NCBI RefSeq assembly: GCF_000368025.1
Contig: NZ_KB849212.1
Coordinates: forward strand, 486,752-550,751
Origin: Acinetobacter parvus DSM 16617 = CIP 108168
GTDB lineage: Bacteria; Pseudomonadota; Gammaproteobacteria; Pseudomonadales; Moraxellaceae
DNA: 64,000 nucleotides
Reading direction: 5' to 3'
Part shown: piece after piece, positions 41,387-49,617 of the stretch
How the letters are laid out: each line of letters begins with the position of its first letter
Numbering within the stretch: position 1 is the stretch's first letter
The notes under the pieces: model-generated
Database searches by the model: none
Told to the model about the DNA's origin: nothing
Seen by the model: only the letters and a program-made list of their open reading frames with translations
Program-made: the position numbers and the translations under genes

Positions 41387-42447
41387 ATGAAAAAACACAA
41401 ACTTTACCTTTCCCTAAGTTTAGGAGTTGCTAGCCTATTACCGACTGTTGGTTTTGCTGAATCATCTTATTTTAGTTTAAAAGATGGTGATGGTTTTAAA
41501 CGATTTTCATTTCAGCAGGTTGGTTACATGCTATGCCTCAAGGAAGTGCCAATCCAGTCAATATCAATACCAGCGTAGCTGAAGGAACGTCATCTAAGGT
41601 AGGTTCTGTATCTAAACAATCTGTATTGGATGCCGCAGATCGTAGTTCAAACCCACTTTTATACGACGCCATCAAAATTTTACCTACCGATACTCTTCCC
41701 TCATTACTAACAGGAACTGCAACGATTAATGGTTTATCTAATTGGCAGGCTCAAGGTACTGGACTAGAAGCTGATGATGTCGATACCTTAGGTATTATGG
41801 CCAATTACCATTTCACTGATAATTTATCACTGGAAATTAAAGCAGGAATTCCGCCCAAAGTTAATATACAAGGCAAAGGAAATATTTATGCTCCATTATC
41901 TGGTTCAGCCAATACATCACTTGGGTCAATCGACTTAAAGCAAGATATTCATATCAGTGATCTGACACAAGGTGATAAAGCAGCAACAGCGCGCGCGTGG
42001 TTACCTGCCGTTGAACTGCACTATCAGTTTGGAAAATCTGGAGTAAATAAATTTCGCCCTTATGTCGGTGCAGGCGTGATGTATGCATATTTTAATGACT
42101 TAAAAATGAATTCTGGTATTGAGTCTGATCTCATCAAAGCAGGTCACATGATCCAAAATATTCACGATGGACAAGCGGGTGCAGCATTGGATGGAAAAAC
42201 ATCCTCAGCCGATCCTATTGTTAAACTCGAAGCAACAGATACTTTCGCCCCCATCGTAACTTTAGGAGCAACGTATGACTTTAATCCAAATTGGTTTGCT
42301 GTTGGTTCTGTTTCATATTCAAAAATGAATAATGAAGCCAAAATTTACGTAACTGATAAAAATACAGGTAAAGAGCTTATTCGAGCTAATACCAAAATTG
42401 ATATTGACCCACTTATCACTTATGTCGGAGTCGGTTATCGATTCTAA
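41387..42447 (+). pseudogene. OmpW-family outer-membrane protein with a single-base frameshift
   Basis: The first frame gives a signal peptide (MKKHKLYLSLSLGVASLLPTVGFAES) and DGDGFKRFSF, then meets a stop. A second frame continues ISAGWLHAMPQGSANPVNIN and ends in DPLITYVGVGYRF, the classic OmpW C-terminus. Adding one base near 41509 joins them into a 353-aa protein with the OmpW features AWLPAVELHYQF and NKFRPYVGAGVMYAYF. OmpW proteins are eight-stranded outer-membrane channels for small hydrophobic molecules. This one is longer than usual because of inserts near 110 and 200-260. Either a recent inactivation or an assembly error. The second frame could be initiated at 41533 but would lack a signal peptide. 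Confidence 0.8.
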
Positions 42448-42462
42448 GATGAGTTACGTATA

Positions 42463-42486
42463 AGAGCAGCTTCGGCTGCTTTTTTA
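42463..42486 (+). terminator. Terminator after the OmpW-type gene
   Basis: AGCAGC-TTCG-GCTGCT followed by five T and further T-rich sequence. The tetraloop and T-run are typical. Confidence 0.88.
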
Positions 42487-42690
42487 TTTTCGCCATGTTT
42501 TAAAACATTATGAAGAATAATTGCGCACACAAAAAAAGCCATTACAGTGCAATTTCTGATAATAGAATTAAACATAACTCATACATAAGATTGCGCTATT
42601 TTTTACTTAAACAAAAAACACAATAGATTTTAATTATAAAAATTTTATTAATTAGAACTTTAAATTATTCATTTAGTTGAAAATAATTTC

Positions 42691-42706
42691 TGGCATGACA
42701 CTTGCT
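42691..42706 (+). promoter_or_regulatory. Sigma-54 (RpoN) promoter of the nitrate locus
   Basis: TGGCATGACACTTGCT fits the -24/-12 consensus TGGCAC-N5-TTGCW, with the essential GG and GC dinucleotides ten bases apart. It lies about 135 bases upstream of the nitrate transporter start. It implies control by nitrogen status through NtrC or a similar activator. I could not define activator sites in the AT-rich 42490-42690 region. Confidence 0.8.
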
Positions 42707-42721
42707 ATATATCCTTCATGA

Positions 42722-42772
42722 TGAATCAACGTAGATTCACAAAATTTTTTGTTGACGGCCAACGATGTCCGT
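42722..42772 (+). promoter_or_regulatory. Candidate ANTAR (NasT/NasR-type) leader: two hexaloop hairpins
   Basis: Hairpin 1 is TGAATC-AACGTA-GATTCA (42722-42739). Hairpin 2 is ACGGCC-AACGAT-GTCCGT (42755-42772, one internal mismatch). Both have six-base loops with A at position 1 and G at position 4, the known determinants for ANTAR antiterminator binding in nitrate-assimilation leaders. A third stem, TCGCAA-ATA-TTGCGA, lies near 42793-42807, but it is followed by an A-run rather than a T-run, so the terminator part of the mechanism is not obvious. Confidence 0.7.
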
Positions 42773-42840
42773 TCTGTTCGATGTGCTCTCGCAAATATTG
42801 CGAAGCAAAAAATTAATAACGTTCAGTTCAGGAGAAGGCT

Positions 42841-44187
42841 ATGTCTTCAAATATGAATTTAGATGCAAAAAAAGCGACTGAAATAAAATTATTCAGCTTT
42901 TCCACTCCTGCGATGCGCGCCTTCCATATGACATGGCTTGCATTTTTCGTGTGTTTCTTCGCATGGTTTGCATGTGCGCCATTAATGCCAGTTATTAAAG
43001 GGGAATTTAATTTAACCAAAGATCAGATTGCAAATATCAATATTGCGGCTGTTGCCATCACTATTCTGATTCGCCTAATCGTTGGTCCACTTTGCGATAA
43101 GTACGGACCTCGTAAAACATACACTGCATTATTAATCTTGGGGAGTATCCCAGTATTCGGTGTTGCAGCAGCAAATACCTATGAGTCGTTCCTCTTCTTC
43201 CGCCTTTTAATTGGTGCAATTGGTGCGAGCTTCGTTATCACTCAATACCATACCAGCGTTATGTTTGCGCCTAACGTTGTCGGTACAGCAAATGCAGCAT
43301 CTGCGGGTTGGGGAAATGCAGGTGGTGGTGCAACACAAGCAATCATGCCGTTAATTCTCGGTGCAATTGTGATGTTTGGTGTAGAACAAGCAATGGGCTG
43401 GAGAATTGCACTGCTTGTACCTGGCATTATGATGGTGATTGTCGGTGTACTTTATTGGAAACTCACTCAAGACTGTCCACAAGGTGATTTCAAAGAATTA
43501 CGTGCGAACGGTGTCGAAGTTGGTAGCGGTAAAAAAGGTGGAATGGCGATTTTAATGCAGGCAGCACGTAACTACCGCGTTTGGATCCTATTTGTCTCTT
43601 ATGCAGCATGTTTCGGTATCGAAATCTTCATTCATAACATTGCAGCAATGTACTACGTTGACCACTTCAACATGGGTTTAAAAGAAGCAGGTTTAACTGC
43701 GGGTATCTTTGGTCTTCTCGCACTATTCGCTCGCGCACTTGGTGGTATCGTATCGGATAAAGTGGCACTTACTAAAGGATTAGATGGTCGTACAAAAGTT
43801 TTATTCATCCTGATTTTACTTGAAGGCTTATTCCTCATTTTATTCTCTCAAATGAATACAATTGGTTTGGCGATCATCACGATGACTGTGTTTGCATTAT
43901 TTACACACATGTCATGCGGTGCGACATATGCCTTAGTACCATTTATTGATCGTAATGCACTTGGTGGCGTAGCAGGTATTATTGGTGCAGGCGGAAATGT
44001 GGGTGCAGTCGCAGCAGGTTTCTTATTAAAAGGCTTACTTGATGTTCAAACTTGTTTGATGATTTTGGGATGCCTTGTGACTGTAGCTGCATTCACTGTC
44101 GTTCTCATTCGCTTCTCAGTTGAACACAAAGACAAAGAAAAAGAATTATATGAACAAGCTTTGCTTGAGCGTAATTTAACAACCTAA
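42841..44187 (+). CDS. Nitrate/nitrite transporter of the NarK/NasA (NNP) family
   Basis: A 448-aa MFS protein with about 12 helices that should import nitrate. The nitrate signature GWGNAGGGATQAIMPLI is near residue 155, and a second one, GIIGAGGNVGAVAAG, near 378. The central MFS motif is LCDKYGPRKTYT. Sigma-54 control and the ANTAR-type leader indicate an assimilatory (NasA-like) role rather than respiration. A strong ribosome site CAGGAGA precedes the ATG. A porin gene follows after an inverted repeat. nasST, nirBD and nasC are not in this window. Confidence 0.93.
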   Translation: MSSNMNLDAKKATEIKLFSFSTPAMRAFHMTWLAFFVCFFAWFACAPLMPVIKGEFNLTKDQIANINIAAVAITILIRLIVGPLCDKYGPRKTYTALLILGSIPVFGVAAANTYESFLFFRLLIGAIGASFVITQYHTSVMFAPNVVGTANAASAGWGNAGGGATQAIMPLILGAIVMFGVEQAMGWRIALLVPGIMMVIVGVLYWKLTQDCPQGDFKELRANGVEVGSGKKGGMAILMQAARNYRVWILFVSYAACFGIEIFIHNIAAMYYVDHFNMGLKEAGLTAGIFGLLALFARALGGIVSDKVALTKGLDGRTKVLFILILLEGLFLILFSQMNTIGLAIITMTVFALFTHMSCGATYALVPFIDRNALGGVAGIIGAGGNVGAVAAGFLLKGLLDVQTCLMILGCLVTVAAFTVVLIRFSVEHKDKEKELYEQALLERNLTT

Positions 44188-44200
44188 ATGCGTACTTTTA

Positions 44201-44223
44201 GAGGATGAGGCTTTCTCATCCTC
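44201..44223. repeat. Inverted repeat between transporter and porin genes
   Basis: GAGGATGAG-N5-CTCATCCTC is a perfect nine-base stem directly after the transporter stop. No T-run follows. It may be an mRNA processing or attenuation site that sets the ratio of the two products. Confidence 0.55.
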
Positions 44224-44262
44224 CCTCTCTCCAAATTCAAATACTTTATTAAGGATACTGCG

Positions 44263-45477
44263 ATGAATAAATTTTCGTATTCATTAATCACGCTTGCATG
44301 TTTATCTACCCTTACTTCAGCATCAGATGATTTTTTCTCTCAAACAAAACTTAGCTTAGATACTCGCTTACGTTACGAGCTTGTTGATCAAGATAATACG
44401 CTCAAAAATGCAGATGCATGGACATTACGTATTCGTCCTGCAATCCAAACGGGTTCATGGTACGGTCTAAGTGCATTCGTTCAAGGTGAAGGTACAGTCG
44501 AGATTAATGATGAATTTAATAGCACTCGAAATAGTCAAACTCAATACAGCACTGTTCCTGATGCTGAAAACTTGCAACTCAATCAAGCGTATTTAAAATA
44601 TGTTTACAACCCTAATTTTGATTTAACCGTAGGTCGTCAAACAATTAATTTAGATAATCAACGTTTTGTAGGTGCAGTTGCTTGGAGACAGAATGATCAA
44701 ACCTTTGACGCTGTAAGTTTGAACTATAAACCTTGCAAAGAATTTGGATTATTTTATTCATATATTGATCAAGTCAATACAATTTTTGGTAGTGAAGAAC
44801 CTGAGCCTAAGTTCATTCAAGCCCAAGCGAGTAAACAAGAAAGTAAAATTCATTTGATTCAAGCCAAAATGAATTACAACCCTCTTTTAAATGCTGTGGT
44901 TTATGGTTATTTGATGGACTTTGAAGATCTTGCTGCATGGTCAAATCAAACCTATGGTTTGAGAGTGACAGGTAAGAAAAATGACTTCAAATATTCAGCA
45001 GAATATGCAAATCAAACAGAATATGCAGACCAACCAACCGATTATGATGCTGACTACTATGCTCTTGAGCTGGGTTACAATATATCGAGTCAATCAACAA
45101 CTATTGGGGACATTTCGATTGGTTATGAAGTTCTTGGTAGTGATGATGGAAAAATTGCATTCCAAACACCATTAGCAACCAAACATAAATTTAATGGTTG
45201 GACGGATATGTTCTTAACGACGCCTGCCAATGGTTTGAAAGACTTATACATCACATCTAACTTTAATATTTTCAGCAAAGGGAAACTGGGTACGGAATTG
45301 CATCAATATCGAAGCGAGGAAAAGAATATTGATTACGGTCAAGAATATTCAATTTCTTATAGCCATACCCTACCAATCAAAGGTTTATCTGCTCTAGCAA
45401 AATATTCAGACTATCAAGCAAATGATTTTGGTGTTGATACACAAAAATTATGGTTACAGGTCGATTATAAATATTGA
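44263..45477 (+). CDS. Alginate-export-family outer-membrane porin, probably linked to nitrate uptake
   Basis: A 404-aa outer-membrane beta-barrel. A signal peptide (about 1-20) is followed by SLDTRLRYELVDQDN, a typical start of the alginate_exp (AlgE-like) porin family. Further on come LNQAYLKYVYNPNFDLTVGRQ near residue 107 and the barrel end KLWLQVDYKY. Alginate transport is unlikely: position immediately after a sigma-54-controlled nitrate transporter suggests an outer-membrane channel for nitrate, but that is inferred from context. AAGGATACTGCG holds the ribosome site. Confidence 0.8.
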   Translation: MNKFSYSLITLACLSTLTSASDDFFSQTKLSLDTRLRYELVDQDNTLKNADAWTLRIRPAIQTGSWYGLSAFVQGEGTVEINDEFNSTRNSQTQYSTVPDAENLQLNQAYLKYVYNPNFDLTVGRQTINLDNQRFVGAVAWRQNDQTFDAVSLNYKPCKEFGLFYSYIDQVNTIFGSEEPEPKFIQAQASKQESKIHLIQAKMNYNPLLNAVVYGYLMDFEDLAAWSNQTYGLRVTGKKNDFKYSAEYANQTEYADQPTDYDADYYALELGYNISSQSTTIGDISIGYEVLGSDDGKIAFQTPLATKHKFNGWTDMFLTTPANGLKDLYITSNFNIFSKGKLGTELHQYRSEEKNIDYGQEYSISYSHTLPIKGLSALAKYSDYQANDFGVDTQKLWLQVDYKY

Positions 45478-45666
45478 TCAACAACCATCCACTTTAATCC
45501 AGTGGAATTGAATGCACTTAATCATTTCATTTGATTCACTTTATTAACCAAGGTGCAGAAATTGAAAAGGTTAAGTTGCGATGAAATGTCATCAAAGCAT
45601 CAAAAAACTGTCATCAAAATATAAAAATTGACTGGTTAAATGAAAAATAAAAAAGCTTAAAAAACT

Positions 45667-45703
45667 AAAAAGCTTGCTGATTGACCGTCAGCAAGCTTTT
45701 TTC
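45667..45703. terminator. Bidirectional terminator, porin and DegS-like genes
   Basis: A 14-bp perfect stem (AAAAAGCTTGCTGA and complement) with a seven-base loop and A/T runs at both sides, 189 bases downstream of the porin stop. A weaker CCACT/AGTGG hairpin is nearer to the porin, at about 45488-45505. Confidence 0.88.
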
Positions 45704-45708
45704 TTTGA

Positions 45709-46887
45709 TTAACGTTTTGGTAATGGTATGTACTGTGACTGAGCATTTTGTTGAACTTTTCGCTCACCAACTTTCACTTGCAGCGTTTGTTGTTTTCCAT
45801 CACGCTCAACGATCACATTAATGATGCTTTCAGGTGCTTGTAATGCTACATAATTAATTAAGTGAGATGCAGATGTAATCTGCTCATTATTCACTTGAAT
45901 AATTTTATCATTACGCTTCACCCCTGCTTCATCCGCAGGTCCACCACGTAAAACATCGGCAACAACAACACCTACAGATTTGGCTGCTAATACATCTTGC
46001 TCAACAGTGTTCGGAATTAAGCTAATACCTAACCAACCACGCACAACACGTCCATCTTTCAAAATTGAATTTAGAACTTGTTGGCATACATTTGCGGGAA
46101 TCGCAAAACCAATTCCAAGTGATCCACCTGATTGCGAGAAAATAGCGGTATTTACACCGATCAAGTTACCAGCGACATCAATTAATGCACCGCCTGAGTT
46201 ACCTGGATTAATTGCAGCATCTGTTTGAATAAAGTCTTCGTAAGTATTAATACCAAGATCTGAACGACCTGTGGCGGAAATAATCCCCTGCGTGACAGTC
46301 TGACCCACTCCAAATGGATTACCAATCGCCAGCACGACATCCCCAACCTCATTACCACTCAGTTTAAATGGCAGAACAGGCAGTTTGTCCAGTTCAATCT
46401 TAATGACAGCCAAATCAGTATCAGGGTCAGTTCCGATCACCTTAGCTTCAGCACGGCGACCATCATGCAACGCCACTACAATATGTTCAGCCTGAGCAAT
46501 CACATGGTTATTGGTTAAAATATAGCCATCTGCACGAACAATAACGCCCGAACCCAGACTATTTTCATTTTGAGGCTGCTGAGGAATCTGGTTGCCAAAA
46601 AACTCACGGAACACAGGATCATTCAACAATGGATGATTCATCTGCTTCACTTTCTGCGTGGTAAAAATATTTACCACGGCTGGCGTTGCAACCTTTACCG
46701 CAGCACTATAGGAAACCACGCCACCCGTTCGGGTTGTATCAATCAGTGGCTCCACTTTTTCGGCAGGCATTTTAACGCCATCGGCAGCGACTGTTGGCTT
46801 CGGCTGATGCAATTTTTGCCAGCTTAGGAAACTAATGATAACAAGAATGAGTAATACCCAAGGTAACCATATAAATGCACGGCGCAC
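45709..46887 (-). CDS. Membrane-anchored HtrA-family serine protease (DegS-like)
   Basis: A 392-aa periplasmic protease tethered by one N-terminal helix (about 5-22). The trypsin-like triad is complete: NNHVIAQAEH, DPDTDLAVIK and NPGNSGGALI. One PDZ domain (about 275-375, GWLGISLIPN ... GPADEAGVKRNDKIIQVN) follows, which is the DegS layout. DegS/AlgW senses misfolded outer-membrane proteins and starts sigma-E release. The start is GTG at 46885-46887 with AGAGGA as ribosome site. A separate two-PDZ DegP homologue lies at 58123. It diverges from the Nif3-like gene. Confidence 0.88.
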   Translation of the reverse strand: MRRAFIWLPWVLLILVIISFLSWQKLHQPKPTVAADGVKMPAEKVEPLIDTTRTGGVVSYSAAVKVATPAVVNIFTTQKVKQMNHPLLNDPVFREFFGNQIPQQPQNENSLGSGVIVRADGYILTNNHVIAQAEHIVVALHDGRRAEAKVIGTDPDTDLAVIKIELDKLPVLPFKLSGNEVGDVVLAIGNPFGVGQTVTQGIISATGRSDLGINTYEDFIQTDAAINPGNSGGALIDVAGNLIGVNTAIFSQSGGSLGIGFAIPANVCQQVLNSILKDGRVVRGWLGISLIPNTVEQDVLAAKSVGVVVADVLRGGPADEAGVKRNDKIIQVNNEQITSASHLINYVALQAPESIINVIVERDGKQQTLQVKVGERKVQQNAQSQYIPLPKR

Positions 46888-47068
46888 GTTTATTATCCTC
46901 TAGGCGAACAATGGAGTTAATATATTGAAGAACAGGAATTTTCCACTATTGTAAAGTAAATTGCCTAAAATCAATGCAAAAGTTACAAAAGTTTTGTCTA
47001 GCTTTAGTTACATTCAAAAATATGGTTTTATGGATACTTGTATTGATGTAAAACATTTGAGGAATCGC

Positions 47069-47827
47069 ATGGCAAATTTGCATGACATTGTGCAGTGGTG
47101 TAATCAGACATTAAAAGCAAATGAGTTTAAGGACTATGCACCGAATGGGCTACAAATTGAGGGCAAGTCCAAAGTCAATAAAATTGTTTGTGCCGTCACA
47201 GCCTCTGAAGATGCCATTGATGCGGCAATTGCTCAACAGGCGGATGCCTTGCTGGTTCATCATGGCTATTTCTGGAAAGGTGAACCCTACCCAATCACAG
47301 GGATGCGTGGCAATCGCATTAAAAAACTCATTCAAAACAACATTTCACTGATCGCCTATCACCTGCCCTTGGATGCCCATCCTGTGCTGGGAAATAATGC
47401 AGCCATTGCGGAGTTAATCGGCTTACAAGATTTGGAAGCGCTGGACCCAACCGAAAAACATCCGATTGGCAATATTGGCTATCTGGATCAAGCCCTGAGC
47501 CCTGAACAATTTAAGGAAAGACTACAGGCGGTCTTTGATTTTAGTGTATTACATCTGGCATGTGATAAAGCCCTGATTCAGAAAGTTGGCTTTTGTACAG
47601 GCGGAGCACAGGACTTTATTGATAAGGCAGCTCAGGAGAACTGTGATGCCTATATTTCAGGTGAAGTGAGTGAGCGTACGTTTTATCAGGCTAAAGAATT
47701 AGGTGTTCATTATTTTGCATGTGGGCATCATGCAACAGAACGTTATGGTGTACAGCGTTTGGCTCAGGCCATTACCAAGCAGTTTTCCATAGAAGCTGAA
47801 TATTTTGAATTAAACAACCCGATTTAA
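47069..47827 (+). CDS. Nif3-like dinuclear metal-centre protein (YbgI family)
   Basis: A 252-aa member of the DUF34/NIF3 family, which forms hexameric rings with two metals per subunit. It is annotated as GTP cyclohydrolase 1 type 2, though the physiological role is unclear. Landmarks: YAPNGLQIEGKSKVNKI near residue 24, LLVHHGYFWKGE near 60 (metal His pair), YHLPLDAHPVLGNNAAIA and YFACGHHATERYGVQ near the C-terminus. Start at 47069 matches the normal family length. An upstream extension would add 36 unlikely residues. TGAGGAA is the ribosome site. Confidence 0.9.
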   Translation: MANLHDIVQWCNQTLKANEFKDYAPNGLQIEGKSKVNKIVCAVTASEDAIDAAIAQQADALLVHHGYFWKGEPYPITGMRGNRIKKLIQNNISLIAYHLPLDAHPVLGNNAAIAELIGLQDLEALDPTEKHPIGNIGYLDQALSPEQFKERLQAVFDFSVLHLACDKALIQKVGFCTGGAQDFIDKAAQENCDAYISGEVSERTFYQAKELGVHYFACGHHATERYGVQRLAQAITKQFSIEAEYFELNNPI

Positions 47828-48037
47828 CCCAATGGCATAATTCGATTCTGTTCAACATATTTTTCCATAACATTGTCTGTGGTTTCAAATCAAGCTTTGC
47901 TTTACTTGAAGCTCAGGTTATACATTTAAATTAAGTCGTTATTGTGTATAGTTCTTTAAAAGACTGCACTATTCTCTGTAGAATCATTTACAATAGAGCC
48001 ACTTAATGTAAAACCCAGCAAATGCAAGGATTGGAAC

Positions 48038-48664
48038 ATGACAACCATTACTTTACCTGCACTTCCATATGGCTATGATGACTTAGCTCCGCACATTACT
48101 CGCGAAACTTTAGAATACCATCACGATAAACATCACAATACTTATGTTGTTAACTTAAACAACCTAATCAAAGGCACTGACCTTGAAGGTAAAACTTTAG
48201 AAGAAATCATCAAAGCATCTGCTGGTGACGCTTCTAAAGCAGGTATCTTTAACAATGCTGCACAAGTATGGAACCACACATTCTACTGGAACAGCATGAA
48301 GCCAAACGGTGGTGGTAAACCAACTGGCGCAATCGCAGCTAAAATCGAAGAAGCTTTCGGTAGCTATGAAAAATTTGCAGAAGAATTCACTGCTGCTGCA
48401 ACGACTCAATTCGGTTCAGGTTGGGCTTGGTTGGTTGCCGATGAAATCAATGGTAAATTATCAATTACCAAAACTTCAAATGCAGACACCCCGCTTGCTC
48501 ACGGTCAAATTGCGGTATTAACCATTGACGTTTGGGAACATGCTTACTACATCGACTTCCGTAACTTACGTCCAAAATACATCGCAACTTTCCTAGAAAG
48601 CCTAGTGAACTGGGACTATGCAAATGCAAAACTTGCTGGTCAACCAGCAGGTGTTGAGAAATAA
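48038..48664 (+). CDS. sodB: Iron superoxide dismutase
   Basis: SodB converts superoxide to oxygen and hydrogen peroxide in the cytoplasm. The 208-aa protein has metal ligands H28, H80, D164 and H168 (YHHDKHHNTY, QVWNHTFYW, TIDVWEHAYYIDF). Iron rather than manganese is suggested by the FeSOD signature AQVWNHTFYWNSM and GSGWAWLV. It is highly expressed judging by codon choice. Single gene, terminator at 48681. The upstream 210 bases show no box I would defend. Confidence 0.96.
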   Translation: MTTITLPALPYGYDDLAPHITRETLEYHHDKHHNTYVVNLNNLIKGTDLEGKTLEEIIKASAGDASKAGIFNNAAQVWNHTFYWNSMKPNGGGKPTGAIAAKIEEAFGSYEKFAEEFTAAATTQFGSGWAWLVADEINGKLSITKTSNADTPLAHGQIAVLTIDVWEHAYYIDFRNLRPKYIATFLESLVNWDYANAKLAGQPAGVEK

Positions 48665-48680
48665 TTTTTATTTCTTGAAT

Positions 48681-48709
48681 AAAAACTACCCACTTCGGGC
48701 AGTTTTTTT
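48681..48709 (+). terminator. Terminator after sodB
   Basis: AAAACTaCCC pairs with GGGcAGTTTT around a five-base loop, one mismatch, followed by T-run. Confidence 0.85.
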
Positions 48710-48810
48710 ATGCGTAAAACCTAAAAAGCATATTTATCAAGCAAACAATTCATTTTATTTAATATTCTTATTGACGCATACGTTTTTCATGCCTAAAATG
48801 CGCATCAGAT

Positions 48811-48886
48811 TCTCCCATAGCTCAGTCGGTAGAGCGACGGACTGTTAATCCGCAGGTCCCTGGTTCGAGCCCAGGTGGGAGAGCCA
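48811..48886 (+). tRNA. tRNA-Asn (GTT), copy 1
   Basis: A 76-nt cloverleaf. The acceptor stem TCTCCCA/TGGGAGA carries a G discriminator and encoded CCA. The D-arm is GCTCAGTCGGTAGAGC. The anticodon loop CTGTTAA carries GTT (Asn), and the T-loop is GGTTCGAGCCC. Identical to the second copy at 49457. A terminator follows at 48894. Confidence 0.98.
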
Positions 48887-48893
48887 AAATTCT

Positions 48894-48923
48894 AAAAAGC
48901 CCTGATTTGATCAGGGTTTTTTT
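48894..48923 (+). terminator. Terminator of tRNA-Asn copy 1
   Basis: AAAAAGCCCTGAT pairs with ATCAGGGTTTTTT (one mismatch) around three bases, T-run of seven. Confidence 0.88.
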
Positions 48924-49059
48924 ATTGTCAATGCTTTAATTTATTGTCATCCCTGTTGTAACTCTATTTATTTTTTATGTTGCATCTCGTATATGTTTTA
49001 GCCTTGCGTCCTTTTCAACCCTATAATAAAAAACGATGGTCATATTAAGGAAAACCATA

Positions 49060-49368
49060 ATGAAGAAACTACTTCTCAGTTTATTATTCTTATGCAGTCC
49101 AGTCATGGCTGCACAAACAACATGGTATGCAGGCTCGACTTATAAGGGTACTGTGACTGTCCCTATTGAAAATGGGCCAAATGTGGTCTGGAAGTGTAAT
49201 GGTAAAGTTTGTAGCATGTCTGGGCCCTGGGGCAATGACCTGTCTCTGGACTCCTGTCAAAATCTGGTTTTGCGTATTGGCAAGATTAGCTATTATAAAA
49301 ATTCAGTGGGAGCAAGCTGGACAGCGCATTCGTCCCAATTAGCCCAATGCAATCAGGTTGTACGTTAA
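49060..49368 (+). CDS. Small secreted protein between the two tRNA-Asn genes, unknown
   Basis: A 102-aa protein with a signal peptide (MKKLLLSLLFLCSPVMAAQT). The mature part of about 84 residues contains four Cys (WKCNGKVCSM, DSCQNLV, AQCNQVV), suggesting two disulfides in a compact periplasmic or secreted domain. It is Trp-rich (TTWYAG, VVWKC, GPWGND, SWTAH). The ATG at 49060 follows AAGGAAAA. No family recognised. It is the only gene between two 102-bp repeats holding tRNA-Asn. Confidence 0.65.
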   Translation: MKKLLLSLLFLCSPVMAAQTTWYAGSTYKGTVTVPIENGPNVVWKCNGKVCSMSGPWGNDLSLDSCQNLVLRIGKISYYKNSVGASWTAHSSQLAQCNQVVR

Positions 49369-49456
49369 TATAGCGATTTTAAGCACTTAACAGTTTATTA
49401 TTTACACTGATTTTACTTGACTATAAACGTCTTGCCCCCTAAAATTCACTCCAGAT

Positions 49457-49532
49457 TCTCCCATAGCTCAGTCGGTAGAGCGACGGACTGTTAATCCGCA
49501 GGTCCCTGGTTCGAGCCCAGGTGGGAGAGCCA
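49457..49532 (+). tRNA. tRNA-Asn (GTT), copy 2
   Basis: Identical in all 76 bases to copy 1, with encoded CCA and anticodon GTT. It shares flanking bases on both sides with copy 1 (102-bp direct repeat), so the duplication is recent or maintained by gene conversion. Confidence 0.98.
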
Positions 49533-49539
49533 AAATTCT

Positions 49540-49571
49540 AAAAAGCCCTGATCAATAATCAGGGCTTTTTT
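49540..49571 (+). terminator. Terminator of tRNA-Asn copy 2
   Basis: AAAAAGCCCTGAT pairs with ATCAGGGCTTTTT around five bases, followed by T-run. The left arm is inside the direct repeat. The right arm and loop differ from copy 1, yet pairing is kept. Confidence 0.92.
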
Positions 49572-49617
49572 ATATTAAGCACAATGCATACCTTTTAAAA
49601 TATATGGTCTTATCATA

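Larger units (their letters stand above)
48806..49553. repeat. 102-bp direct repeat pair carrying tRNA-Asn (48806-48907 and 49452-49553)
   Basis: From CAGAT before the tRNA to CCCTGAT inside the terminator, both copies are identical over 102 bases, spaced 646 bases unit to unit. The segment between contains only the small secreted protein gene. Confidence 0.93.

Noticed and set aside
48811..49532. Prophage attachment site at tRNA-Asn
   Set aside because: No integrase, phage gene or unusual composition between or around the two copies. The identity covers the whole tRNA and both flanks rather than only its 3' end, so simple duplication is at least as likely.
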